Positions 1 through 9,321 of a stretch of DNA of 44,687 bases are shown here, piece after piece. Both the position numbers and the translations under genes were made by a program. This DNA comes from Prolixibacteraceae bacterium (GTDB lineage Bacteria > Bacteroidota > Bacteroidia > Bacteroidales > Prolixibacteraceae). The stretch is from the NCBI GenBank assembly GCA_029265875.1, contig JAJUGS010000002.1, positions 1 to 44,687 on the forward strand, in the 5' to 3' direction. Positions within the stretch are counted from its first letter, which is position 1; each line of letters begins with the position of its first letter. Under the pieces are notes generated by a model. The model searched no databases, was not told the DNA's origin, and saw nothing but the letters and a program-made list of their open reading frames with translations.

Positions 1-1848
1 AATGCGCCACCTTCCACGTTGGCTTCGGACATGATAAAAAAATGGAACGAAAAATACACCTGGCCAAAATTGCAAACCGCCACAGCCACCAGCTTTTTTG
101 AAGAGATGGAGGCAAAACACGGGGCTGAATTCCAGGTAATCAGGGGTGCCTGGCCCGACTGGTGGACCGATGGTTTTGGCGCGTCAGCACGCGAAGTCTC
201 GGCGGTGAGAACTGCTCAAACCGACCTGATTGCCAACGCTGCTGCGCTTTCGATGGCGGCCATGCAAGGGGCAAAAATACCGGAGAAAATTGTTGACCGG
301 ATTGATGCAGCCAACAGCGCCCTGTTGTTTTACACCGAACATACGGTGGGCTACCACGGCAGTGTGCGCGAACCTTTCCATAAAAACACAATGGAACAGC
401 GTGCCCTGAAAGAATCGTATGCCTGGGAAGCCGGACGGCGCACAAAAATGCTGGGCGAGGAAGCAATGGGTTTGCTGCAGGGTTTTGTTCAGAAAGACAA
501 ATACCCGTCGCTGGTGGTGTACAACACGCTCAACTGGAACCGCAGCGGGCTTTTCAGGGTTTATATCGACCACCAGATTATTCCGCGCGACAGCCGTTTC
601 AGCATTGTTTCTGAGAATGGTGACCCGGCCACAGCCCAGGTGATGGAGCGTTTCTCCGACGGTGCCTACTGGGCTATTTGGGTAAACGATGTTCCGGCAT
701 TTGGTTTTAAAAAATACAGGATTATTCCCGAAGATGATGTCCCCGTTCAATCAGAACTGCCAGCCGGAGAACCCAAAACGTTTGAAAACCAGTGGTACCG
801 GTTGGAAGTGGACAAAGCAAAAGGTGTGATTACCGGTATTTTTGACAAAGAATTGAAAAAAGAACTGGTTGACCCGGATGCCGAATGGAAAATGGGCCAG
901 TTTATTTACGAAACGCTGGGCAACCGCTCGCAGATGGAATCGAAAAAACTGGATAACTACCAACGCGAACCCCTGACTGAAGTAAGTTTTGAAGGATACA
1001 CAGCCGGACCGGTCTGGAATACACTCCGGTTTAAAGGGAAAACACCCGCTGCTTTGGAGGATGGATACCTGACTTTTGAAATCCGGCTTTTCAACACCAC
1101 CAAACGGATTGAACTGGCGTACCACATCGATAAAAAAATGGTGATTGACCCCGAAGGAATTTATATTGCCCTGCCTTTTGCACTCGAAAACGGGCAACTC
1201 GCTTTTGATGTGCAGGGTGGCGAAATCAGGGCCGGAGTTGACCAGATTCCAGGCTCGTCCAACGACTGGAATACCGTGCAGAACTACGCACGCTTGTCGG
1301 GTGCCGATGGCCAGATTCTTTTGGCTTCAAAGGAAACGCCGCTGATGCAGTTTGGCGGCATCAACACGGGGCGTTACAAAGCGGGTGCAACACCGGCAAC
1401 CACGCATATTTACGGCTGGCCGATGAACAACTACTGGGTTACCAACTTCAACGCCGAAATACATGGTGGATTTGAGTGGAGTTATGTGATTGGCAGTCAA
1501 CCGGTAAATTCGCAACAGGCTGCCGACCGTTTTGGCCGCGAAATCAATGTGCCGATGCTTTCACGGGTAATTCCCGGTGGTGGCAGCGGTGGTGGCGAAA
1601 CGGAGAAATCCATCATCACCGGCTGGCCCGGAAACATCGTTTTGGTTTCGGCAATGCCTTCTGAAGATGGCACGTTTATTCAGCTTCACGTTCGCGAAAC
1701 GGCTGGTCAAACGGCTTCATTTGATTTGCAAAACGGGTTAACCGGCAAAGCGCTGAAAATTACAGAAACCGATGTGCTGGGTAACGAAGTTGCCGGTGGA
1801 ACAAACCAGCTAAAACCGCTGGAATCGAAGTTTTTCAGGGTGAATTGA
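1..1848 (+). CDS. Glycoside hydrolase family 38 alpha-mannosidase, C-terminal part (5' end outside window)
   Basis: Frame is open from base 1; the TTG at 19 is not a convincing start. GH38 middle/C-terminal-like sequence (IKKWNEKYTWPKLQTATATSFFEEME...WPDWWTDGFGASAREVS). Confidence 0.75.
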   Translation, partial: NAPPSTLASDMIKKWNEKYTWPKLQTATATSFFEEMEAKHGAEFQVIRGAWPDWWTDGFGASAREVSAVRTAQTDLIANAAALSMAAMQGAKIPEKIVDRIDAANSALLFYTEHTVGYHGSVREPFHKNTMEQRALKESYAWEAGRRTKMLGEEAMGLLQGFVQKDKYPSLVVYNTLNWNRSGLFRVYIDHQIIPRDSRFSIVSENGDPATAQVMERFSDGAYWAIWVNDVPAFGFKKYRIIPEDDVPVQSELPAGEPKTFENQWYRLEVDKAKGVITGIFDKELKKELVDPDAEWKMGQFIYETLGNRSQMESKKLDNYQREPLTEVSFEGYTAGPVWNTLRFKGKTPAALEDGYLTFEIRLFNTTKRIELAYHIDKKMVIDPEGIYIALPFALENGQLAFDVQGGEIRAGVDQIPGSSNDWNTVQNYARLSGADGQILLASKETPLMQFGGINTGRYKAGATPATTHIYGWPMNNYWVTNFNAEIHGGFEWSYVIGSQPVNSQQAADRFGREINVPMLSRVIPGGGSGGGETEKSIITGWPGNIVLVSAMPSEDGTFIQLHVRETAGQTASFDLQNGLTGKALKITETDVLGNEVAGGTNQLKPLESKFFRVN

Positions 1849-1900
1849 AGTAGTTTAAATCGAAGAGCGCTTTTATTCACAGTTTGGAAAATAGGAATAT

Positions 1901-2203
1901 TTATTTGTCCTTAATTCTGTTTTTCAAATCCATTTGTTCATGAAGAATTCTCACGATTTCAATATCTTCATTTTCAAGTCTTCGATAAAAAATAATGTGA
2001 TGACCCGCTCTTAATCCGAATAGGTCATCTCTAATTATGGGATACTTCTTAGATAAAACTGACTTTCCGGCAATCTTGCGGCAGCTATCAACAAGCAGGC
2101 GATAGTAAGTATCAGCTTGAATTTCAGACCATTTAATGGAAGTGTAATTCCATATTTCGTCTAAATCATTGATAGCCTTATTCGTAAATCTATACTTTAC
2201 CAT
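1901..2203 (-). CDS. parE: ParE/RelE-family toxin
   Basis: 100 aa; ParE-like (YRFTNKAINDLDEIWNYTSIKWSEIQADTYY...GLRAGHHIIFYRRLENEDIEIVRILHEQMD); overlaps the upstream antitoxin ORF by 14 nt. Confidence 0.88.
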   Translation of the reverse strand: MVKYRFTNKAINDLDEIWNYTSIKWSEIQADTYYRLLVDSCRKIAGKSVLSKKYPIIRDDLFGLRAGHHIIFYRRLENEDIEIVRILHEQMDLKNRIKDK

Positions 2204-2447
2204 TCTGATTCTTTTTCGCTTTCAGTTCTTCCAAATGCTTTTCAGAATCAAAATCAATTGCCGTTCCACTTTGTATCCCTTCATTAATTGCCGCCTTTAA
2301 AACCATAATCCTGTTTTCTTCTTCTTCCAGAAGTCTCAAACCAGCCCTTACAACTTCACTCGCATTTTTAAATCGTCCAGCGGAGATTTTATTTTGAATG
2401 AAATTATCAAAATAGGTTCCTAATGAAATTGATGTATTCCTGTTCAT
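2190..2447 (-). CDS. parD: ParD/CopG-type antitoxin
   Basis: 85 aa; MNRNTSISLGTYFDNFIQNKISAGRFKNASEVVRAGLRLLEEEE is typical of ParD ribbon-helix-helix proteins; directly upstream of parE. Confidence 0.88.
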   Translation of the reverse strand: MNRNTSISLGTYFDNFIQNKISAGRFKNASEVVRAGLRLLEEEENRIMVLKAAINEGIQSGTAIDFDSEKHLEELKAKKNQNGKV

Positions 2448-2466
2448 AGCCTAAATTTTTCGCATT

Positions 2467-2487
2467 CAAAGTTACCAATTATTGGTA
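2467..2487 (-). promoter_or_regulatory. Candidate parDE promoter and operator
   Basis: Minus-strand TAACTTTG (plus CAAAGTTA 2467-2474) matches TAnnTTTG; perfect palindrome TACCAAT-T-ATTGGTA at 2473-2487 overlaps it. Confidence 0.55.
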
Positions 2488-2538
2488 TAAATTCATTCCG
2501 GATTTAGAGATATTTTTCGTTGTTTCGAAAATTCAAAA

Positions 2539-4494
2539 TTACCCTGTTACATATTTGGCAATGTTCCGGTTCAGTTCGATGCGGTTAAAAATCGAGCGGA
2601 TGATTTTGTCGTAGAGTTTGTCTTTCAGAACCAGGTCTTCAATATCGGAGTCGATGTTGGGATTGTCGTTGATTTCGATTACATACACCTCGCCGTTGAC
2701 CATTTTCAGGTCGATGCCGTAAAGCCCGTCGCCAATGAGCGAAGCCGCTTTAATGGCGGTTTTCAGCACGGCTTCCGGTACGTCTTCCACCAGCAGCGTA
2801 TCCGAATTCCCTTCCTTGAATTTGCTTTCGGTTTTCCAGTTGTACACCTGCCAGTGGTTGCTGGCCATGTAATATTTGCAGGCAAAAAGTGGCGCTTCAT
2901 CCAGCACACCGATGCGCCAGTCGAATTCCGAGGGCATAAATTCCTGCGCAATCACCAGGTCCGAAACCTCGAAAAGCCGTTTCAACGCTGCATCGAGTTC
3001 CTCTTTGTTATTCACTTTTTCAACCCCCAGCGAAAAAGCACTGTCGGGTTGCTTCAGCACCAACGGAAATTTTAAATCAATCTTTTGTTCGCTGTGGTAG
3101 TTGATTTTCGAAAGCACCACAGTGGCAGGGGTTTTTATCCTGTTTTGTTTCAACAGTTCGTTCTGAAAAATTTTGTTGGAGCAGCGCAAAATCGACCACG
3201 GGTCGTCGATCACCACAAGTCCTTCGGCATAGGCAGCCCGCGAAAACTGATAAGTGTGGTTGTTAACATTGGTGGTTTCGCGGATAAAAAGCGCATCGAA
3301 CTCGGTGAGCTGGTTAAAATCCTCTTTGGTAATAAATTCGGTGTAAAAACCTGCTTTTTCGGCGGCTTTTTTAAAACGCTGCAAGGCCACGGGGCACGAG
3401 GGCGGATTGGGCTCTTTCGGGTTAACAAGAATGGCCAGGTCGTATTTATAATTTTTAAAGCGTGGCCGGTTGAAACGCTTTTTGGCAAAATAGTCGCGTG
3501 CAAATTCCTGAATTTTCTCCTGGTGTTCAGGGTTCACTTTTTTCATACTCAACGGAATTACTTTCTGGATCAGCCACTTATCTGATTTTGCAAAATCGAT
3601 TTGCAAAAGCGGCGCTTCAAAAAAGTGATACAGTTTTTGCGCCAGTTGCCTGAACTGCGGCTCCACCGATTTGCTGAAATAAATAAAAATACTCAGTTTG
3701 TTGGTCTGTACATCTTTCAGGCTGTGCTGAATATCCTCGTCGATATAACCCGAAAGCGAGCGGATGAGCGAAAGGCTGCTGAAATCGTGGAGCGAAGTGA
3801 TGTTTGGAATCACGCGGTGGTCGCGGGCAGCAGCCAGCAGCGAAACGTAGTACCCCATTTTCTGGTACTGGTACGAATTACTCAGGTTGAAAATCCGTAC
3901 ATTTTTCAATGCCTGGTAAGTTTCGTTGGTTACATACGTGCGCGACGAAACCACTTTTACTCCCTCAATGGGCATTGTCCAGGTTTTGGGGTTGCGAACC
4001 ACGATGATGTTGGAAAGACTTTGTTTGTCAGTCTTTTCGACTAATTTCAGCACCATCCGGTACCCGTTCTCCCCCTCTTTATAATAATCAATGAGTTCGG
4101 CTGTAATTACAAACCCTGCCTTTTTGTACAACTCCACCACACTGGTTTCCGATTTACGTACTTCCAGTGTTATCTGGTTAAATTTTCCGGTCCGTGCAAG
4201 GTTGATTGCGTAATCCAGCAGTTTTTTCCCGATACCTTTTCCCTGCATTTCGGGCAACACGGCAATCGAAAAAATACGGATAGAACGCGCGTACATAAAA
4301 AGGGTGGCCGAACCTGCCGGTTTGTGGGTTTTGCCTTCTTTGATTTCGGCAATCAGCACTTTCTGAAATTCACTTGTAATGCTGTTACGGATGGAGCGGC
4401 TATTATTTTGCTGAAATTTCGGGAAGCAGGTGGTTTCCAGTTTTTCAAGAAATTTTAAATCGTCGCGGGTGGCTTTGCGGATAATCGTTTTCAC
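2539..4494 (-). CDS. GNAT acetyltransferase fused to a RimK-like ATP-grasp ligase (with RLAN-like middle domain)
   Basis: N-terminal GNAT (IAVLPEMQGKGIGKKLLDYAINLA...ELYKKAGF), middle region resembling the RimK-like ATP-grasp N-terminal domain, C-terminal ATP-grasp (FPLVLKQPDSAFSLGVEKV...GLYGIDLKMVNGEVYVIEINDNPNID). Confidence 0.85.
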   Translation of the reverse strand: MKTIIRKATRDDLKFLEKLETTCFPKFQQNNSRSIRNSITSEFQKVLIAEIKEGKTHKPAGSATLFMYARSIRIFSIAVLPEMQGKGIGKKLLDYAINLARTGKFNQITLEVRKSETSVVELYKKAGFVITAELIDYYKEGENGYRMVLKLVEKTDKQSLSNIIVVRNPKTWTMPIEGVKVVSSRTYVTNETYQALKNVRIFNLSNSYQYQKMGYYVSLLAAARDHRVIPNITSLHDFSSLSLIRSLSGYIDEDIQHSLKDVQTNKLSIFIYFSKSVEPQFRQLAQKLYHFFEAPLLQIDFAKSDKWLIQKVIPLSMKKVNPEHQEKIQEFARDYFAKKRFNRPRFKNYKYDLAILVNPKEPNPPSCPVALQRFKKAAEKAGFYTEFITKEDFNQLTEFDALFIRETTNVNNHTYQFSRAAYAEGLVVIDDPWSILRCSNKIFQNELLKQNRIKTPATVVLSKINYHSEQKIDLKFPLVLKQPDSAFSLGVEKVNNKEELDAALKRLFEVSDLVIAQEFMPSEFDWRIGVLDEAPLFACKYYMASNHWQVYNWKTESKFKEGNSDTLLVEDVPEAVLKTAIKAASLIGDGLYGIDLKMVNGEVYVIEINDNPNIDSDIEDLVLKDKLYDKIIRSIFNRIELNRNIAKYVTG

Positions 4495-4579
4495 GCTGTT
4501 TAACTGTAAATTTTTTATTTGGAAAAAACGGTTAAAAGTAGATTATTTTTCATTGTTGTCCGGTAAAAATATTTTTAAG

Positions 4580-4696
4580 GATGAGATTCTTTCCCTGCCC
4601 GTCCGGTCAGGCGGGGCTTCATTTCATTTCGCTCAGAATGACAACAGCAAACACGTCAAAGGCCTTGTCATTCCGAGCAAAGCGAGGAATCTCATC
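4580..4696. repeat. Intergenic inverted-repeat (REP/MITE-like) element
   Basis: Ends GATGAGATTC...GAATCTCATC are inverted; inner CGCTCAGAATGAC faces GTCATTCCGAGC; GTCATTCCGAGCAAAGCGAGGAATCTCATC resembles a dispersed bacterial repeat. Confidence 0.7.
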
Positions 4697-4881
4697 TAAG
4701 TTTACCAGACACCTATAATTATTTTTATTTCAACAAACCTGTCGGATATAAAATACAAATCAAAAAAAGCAGTAAATCAATTTATATGAGGCTCAATTTT
4801 GTTACCAATACTTTTTGAAGAATTTGGATAATTTTTGTTGTCAAAATAAAAGACTGAATAAGAGTATATTAAATCAAGCAA

Positions 4882-4935
4882 TTCCGTTTTTTCGTACCGT
4901 AAGATTCGCAATTTTTCCGTTTTTTCGTACCGTAA
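4882..4935. repeat. Two direct copies of TTCCGTTTTTTCGTACCGTAA, 33-bp period
   Basis: Exact 21-bp copies at 4882-4902 and 4915-4935. Confidence 0.9.
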
Positions 4936-4942
4936 CAATCAA

Positions 4943-7681
4943 TTATAACGATTGAAACTTATAAATACCACTACCTGTTTTCAGTAATCTGTACCCATTT
5001 TTGTCTTTCAGCAACTCAATTTCCTTTGATTTTTCTGCCGGTTTTCCATTTACTTTTACTTTTTCTCCGCTCATCAGCGGAACATAAACTGTGGCTTTGC
5101 ATCCCACCGGAACGGTTATTTTCATCGAAAATTCATCGTTTTCTGAAGTCCACTCAACACCGGCTTTCCCGTAAACGGTTTCATTGTAATATTTAGCGAA
5201 CCGGATATCGCCAACAGGTTGTGGTTTGAAAATAATGTGCCGGTACCCCGGATTTTCTTCATCGGTGTTCATTCCGGCCAGTTGGCGGTAATACCAGACC
5301 AGCCCGCCGCCAAACATGGGGTGATTGTGCGAGCCTTCCTCGCTCCATTGTTCGCGGGTGGTGGTTGAGCCCAGTTCGAGCCAGCGGCCGTATCCGGGTT
5401 CGTCACGTTTGTTCATGGCTTCATAAGCCAACTCATGCAAACCGTTTTCGGTAAGCACTTCAAAGAAAAACTGTGTACCAAAAATTCCTGTGTCAAGGTG
5501 ACCTTTGTTAGCAGCAATGTCAGCTTTCAATGCTGCAATCACCCGCTGGTACTGGCTGACCGGGACCCCCATTTTCAACGCAAAAATATTTCCACCGGCT
5601 TTTCCGTAAGTTCCGTTTTTTTCATCATAAAATCTTTTCCAAAAAGCTTGTCTTGTTTTCTCTGCCAGTGCTGTATATTTTTCTGCTTCAGAAGTATTGC
5701 CAAGCGCCTGGGCTGTTTTTGCGGTGAAATCGGCACAACGCCAGAAATAGAAAGTGTGCACCATTTCGTCGGGGGGCAGGTTTCCGGGTGCCACCCAGTC
5801 GCCGAGGTTAAACCATTTCAACACTTTGCCATCGTTGCCGGTACGTTTCGAGTGCATAATTCCATCGGCATCAACCCAGGTTTGCATGTAGCCAATGTAG
5901 GCTTTCATGGCTTCAAAATTATCGGCTAACATGTCTTTCGAACCCGTATGAAGGTAAAACTCCCAGGGCATAATACAAATTGCCGCGCCCCAGGCCACGC
6001 CACAGCCACAACCCGGTTGCCAGGGCGCCCCGTTCGGGACATAGCCGGTTTCGGGGTTTTGGGCTTCGCGCATGTCGGTTATCCACTTCTGATAAAAGGC
6101 TTTTGCGTCGAAATTGTGGAGTACGGTAACACACGCCACCTGCCCGTCGCCGGTGTATCCGTTACGCTCGCGGTGCGGACAATCGCTGGCCAGCCCGCCG
6201 TGCATGTTGTCTTTCTGGCTCTGTTTCCAGATGTTGTTGATTTGACCGAAAAGCGGGTTCGATGTTTCAAATCCGGCCGATTCAGGAACGTCGGTGTAAA
6301 CAAATTCAGCCACAATATTTTCTGGCTTAAGTTCGCCAGGCCAGTTTTTAATTTCAACGCCACTGAAAACAAACCAGTTAAATCGTGGTGCATAATTTTC
6401 GTCGCCACTCCCGTTGCAGATGTAAGTGTTGTCGCCCGAATACAGATTGCTGTTGAACGAAATATCAATTTTGTGGCCAGCCGGAGCCTTTAAATTTTTC
6501 AACCGCACCCAGCCCGAAATCTCCCTGCCAAAACCAACAAACCAGTTGCCATTTTCGAGTTTTTCAATTTTTATGGGTTGAAGTTGTTCCATCACTTTGT
6601 CGGTTGGCGCGGTGTGAGCAGTCAGTTTGCCAAACGGCGCTTTCCGGATGGCCACATTTTCCCAGTTTTTTGCATCGAACCCGGGTTTGCACCAGCCGGG
6701 TTGCCCGAGGCGCGCGTCATACGTTTCGCCATAATAAACCATGTTTTTCAGGATGGGGCTTTTGGCTGCCTTCCAGGTTTCGTCGCTGACCACAATTTGT
6801 TCTGAACCATCGGTGTAAGTAATGTGCAACTGCCCGATAAAACGCGGTGTTCCGTAACCTTCGCACCAAAATATGCGTGGATTGTAAAAGCCATTGCCCA
6901 AAATAGCGCCAACCGCGTTTTCACCTTTTATGAGTAACGAAGTCACATCGTATGCCAGGTACATCACTTTATACCCGGCAAAATTATCTTCCACATTAAT
7001 CGACATTTCACCCAGCAGCGGGCGCCTGCCGTAGTTGGTGATGTTGGGGACCAGTACATCGTTTCCGGCCTTTTGCCCGTTTACATAAAACTCGAAATAA
7101 CCCAACCCTGTAACAAATGCCACAGCGTTTTTTACCTGTTTTTCAACGGTGAATGTTTTTCGCAGGAGTGGTGCTGCCGGGCCAAAATCATCAAATTTCT
7201 GCCCCGGATAATCCGGGCGTTTCAGGTGTTCCTCGCCTTCCCAGGGAGCGCCAATCCATTGGGCTTTCCATTCATTTTGATTCAGGATTCCCATGCGCCA
7301 GAAAGCAGGTTCGCTCCACCCTGAAACTTTTCCGCTTTTATCCCAGACCCGCACCTGCCACCAGCATTCGGCGCGCGATTGCAACGTTTTTCCGGCATAT
7401 TCAACCCGGTTCGATCCGGCACTTTCAGTTTTTCCGCTGTCCCACAAATCGGGTCTTTCAAGTTTTTCTTTTGAAGTTGCCACCCTGATTTGATAAGCAG
7501 TTTGCAACTGGCCGCGTTCATTTTCACCGGCTTTGTTGATCCATGCCAGCCGGGGTTGCAAAACATCGACCACCGCCGGATTTGTTAAGTATTCACAGGT
7601 AAGACTGGTGGGTTGTATTTTGGCAAATGCGTTTATTCCTGTAAAAAGAATAATAAATGATATCAGAACATTGATTTTCAT
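4943..7681 (-). CDS. GH78 alpha-L-rhamnosidase, exported
   Basis: 912 aa with signal peptide; GH78 features (N-terminal YQIRVATSKEKL...; catalytic region DCPHRERNGYTGDGQVACVTVLHNFDAKAFYQKWITDM; C-terminal GSTTTREQWSEEGSHNHPMFGG). Confidence 0.93.
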   Translation of the reverse strand: MKINVLISFIILFTGINAFAKIQPTSLTCEYLTNPAVVDVLQPRLAWINKAGENERGQLQTAYQIRVATSKEKLERPDLWDSGKTESAGSNRVEYAGKTLQSRAECWWQVRVWDKSGKVSGWSEPAFWRMGILNQNEWKAQWIGAPWEGEEHLKRPDYPGQKFDDFGPAAPLLRKTFTVEKQVKNAVAFVTGLGYFEFYVNGQKAGNDVLVPNITNYGRRPLLGEMSINVEDNFAGYKVMYLAYDVTSLLIKGENAVGAILGNGFYNPRIFWCEGYGTPRFIGQLHITYTDGSEQIVVSDETWKAAKSPILKNMVYYGETYDARLGQPGWCKPGFDAKNWENVAIRKAPFGKLTAHTAPTDKVMEQLQPIKIEKLENGNWFVGFGREISGWVRLKNLKAPAGHKIDISFNSNLYSGDNTYICNGSGDENYAPRFNWFVFSGVEIKNWPGELKPENIVAEFVYTDVPESAGFETSNPLFGQINNIWKQSQKDNMHGGLASDCPHRERNGYTGDGQVACVTVLHNFDAKAFYQKWITDMREAQNPETGYVPNGAPWQPGCGCGVAWGAAICIMPWEFYLHTGSKDMLADNFEAMKAYIGYMQTWVDADGIMHSKRTGNDGKVLKWFNLGDWVAPGNLPPDEMVHTFYFWRCADFTAKTAQALGNTSEAEKYTALAEKTRQAFWKRFYDEKNGTYGKAGGNIFALKMGVPVSQYQRVIAALKADIAANKGHLDTGIFGTQFFFEVLTENGLHELAYEAMNKRDEPGYGRWLELGSTTTREQWSEEGSHNHPMFGGGLVWYYRQLAGMNTDEENPGYRHIIFKPQPVGDIRFAKYYNETVYGKAGVEWTSENDEFSMKITVPVGCKATVYVPLMSGEKVKVNGKPAEKSKEIELLKDKNGYRLLKTGSGIYKFQSL

Positions 7682-7704
7682 GTGCAGTTATTTTATAGGT
7701 TGAT

Positions 7705-9138
7705 TTATTTGTGACTCAGAATTACGCGCCGGTAGCTCACCAGCGAAGGCGTTCCATTGTCGCGGACTTCCAAAACGAGGTGAATTTCATTGTCGCCCAA
7801 ATCTTCGGGAACTTTCAGGTTGAGCAAAGCGTTTTTCGCAACTGCAGGCAAAACAGTTCCGGGATAAGAACTCGCATTTTTGTAGAAAAACCAGTTGTAC
7901 GAAAGCTGGTTTCCATCGGGGTCAGCCGATTTCGAAGCATCGAGCCTGATTGTGTTTCCGGGTTTCACTTTCATCCTGATGATCTTGTTACTGCTGTCAT
8001 TCCCAATTGAGGCAACCGGTTCGTGGTTCACTTCCTGTGTCGGTTTTACCGACCATTGCAGCCGGTTCAGAAAGCTGTTTTTGGCATCGGGGACCCAGCG
8101 AAGCAGTTCGTTTACGTCCACTTTGCAGGTTGAATAGTATTGGTCGGGGAATGGGCCCTCCATCTTTTTGAACATCGTTCCCCAGCTACCCTGCGTGGGG
8201 TCAGTTGGATCATTCAATCCAAGCGAAGCGCTAATCAGGTACAAAAATGCCGGGGTGTCGCCTTCTCCGCCGTGGTCGTAAATAGCCGACATTGGCCCGT
8301 AGCCGTTCACTTCCTGCTGTTTCATCACACCTATGTATTTCCAGAAATGGCCTTCATCCAGCAAAAGCCAGCCTGGATAGAAACGTTCTCCGTTGTAAGT
8401 TGATTTTGTGTCGCCCATATTCAGGCAACCATGCGCTTTCACATCATCCAGGTTAATCAGGAAATCGAATGTAATATCCTGAAGGAGAATCCCGAAAATG
8501 TGCAGTTTGGCCATCAGTTTCCTGAATTTTTCTTCGCCGTTTTTTTGTTTGAAGCGATAAAGCGCCTGCACCAGCGTGATGGGGCCTCCCCAGGCCTGGA
8601 CGTAAATCGGGCGGTCGTCGTCTTTCGCAAAAACCTGTTGCAAAAACTCGCTTCCTTCTGAATCTTTGGGTTCGCCGTTGGGGTTCAGTCCTTCGCCAAT
8701 CCAATCTTCGAATTTGATTTCTCCCCACGATGTTTCCACTTTGCGACCGGCAATTTCGGCATTGAATTTCCGGGCATTGGTGAGCCAGATAATGGGTAAA
8801 GCGCCACGCCCTTTTTTCGTTACCGCCTGAAGCTGGGCGGGAGTAATCAGGTCGCTTTGGTGTTTTTTCAACTGGTCATATTCTTTTTTGTAGGCTTCGA
8901 TGATGCCCTGTGCTTTTTTCCACGGCCCCGGATCGTTAAACGTGTAATCGGGCAACTGCGGGGTAACGATGATGGCTTCTGTATCAAACAAATGCGAATA
9001 ATACAGGTAGCGGATGAGCGAATTCCCGTCGTCGTGGGTTTGGTCGGTTAAGATAACCACCCTGAATTTTTCGGCTGAAAAAGCTGAAAAAGAAAGCGTT
9101 GTAAGAAGCAAAAAAAGGACACTGTTGTATTTATTCAT
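7705..9138 (-). CDS. DUF1593 (nucleoside hydrolase-like, Sde182-type) exported protein, copy 1
   Basis: 477 aa with signal peptide; RVVILTDQTHDDGNSLIRYLYYSHLFDTEAIIVTPQ, VQAWGGPITLVQALYRFK, C-terminal Ig-like region; homologous to 10708-12120. Confidence 0.85.
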   Translation of the reverse strand: MNKYNSVLFLLLTTLSFSAFSAEKFRVVILTDQTHDDGNSLIRYLYYSHLFDTEAIIVTPQLPDYTFNDPGPWKKAQGIIEAYKKEYDQLKKHQSDLITPAQLQAVTKKGRGALPIIWLTNARKFNAEIAGRKVETSWGEIKFEDWIGEGLNPNGEPKDSEGSEFLQQVFAKDDDRPIYVQAWGGPITLVQALYRFKQKNGEEKFRKLMAKLHIFGILLQDITFDFLINLDDVKAHGCLNMGDTKSTYNGERFYPGWLLLDEGHFWKYIGVMKQQEVNGYGPMSAIYDHGGEGDTPAFLYLISASLGLNDPTDPTQGSWGTMFKKMEGPFPDQYYSTCKVDVNELLRWVPDAKNSFLNRLQWSVKPTQEVNHEPVASIGNDSSNKIIRMKVKPGNTIRLDASKSADPDGNQLSYNWFFYKNASSYPGTVLPAVAKNALLNLKVPEDLGDNEIHLVLEVRDNGTPSLVSYRRVILSHK

Positions 9139-9321
9139 GCGTTTTTGATTTTATACGGTAGCTGGTTTATTTAGGTCAAATTTTAATGTTTCTGATGCCG
9201 GTTACTGAATAATTGTTCAAACTGCCCGATAATGCCGGAGTTACAAACCCACAAAATTATCGAATTGGATTTTATCTCACTGAAATATTTCTGTTGCTAT
9301 ATATTTTTACGTTGAAATTGT

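Noticed and set aside
3085-3585. 166-aa plus-strand ORF antisense to the GNAT/ATP-grasp gene
   Set aside because: Lies wholly inside a convincing long CDS on the other strand; no recognisable motifs; codon-bias shadow.
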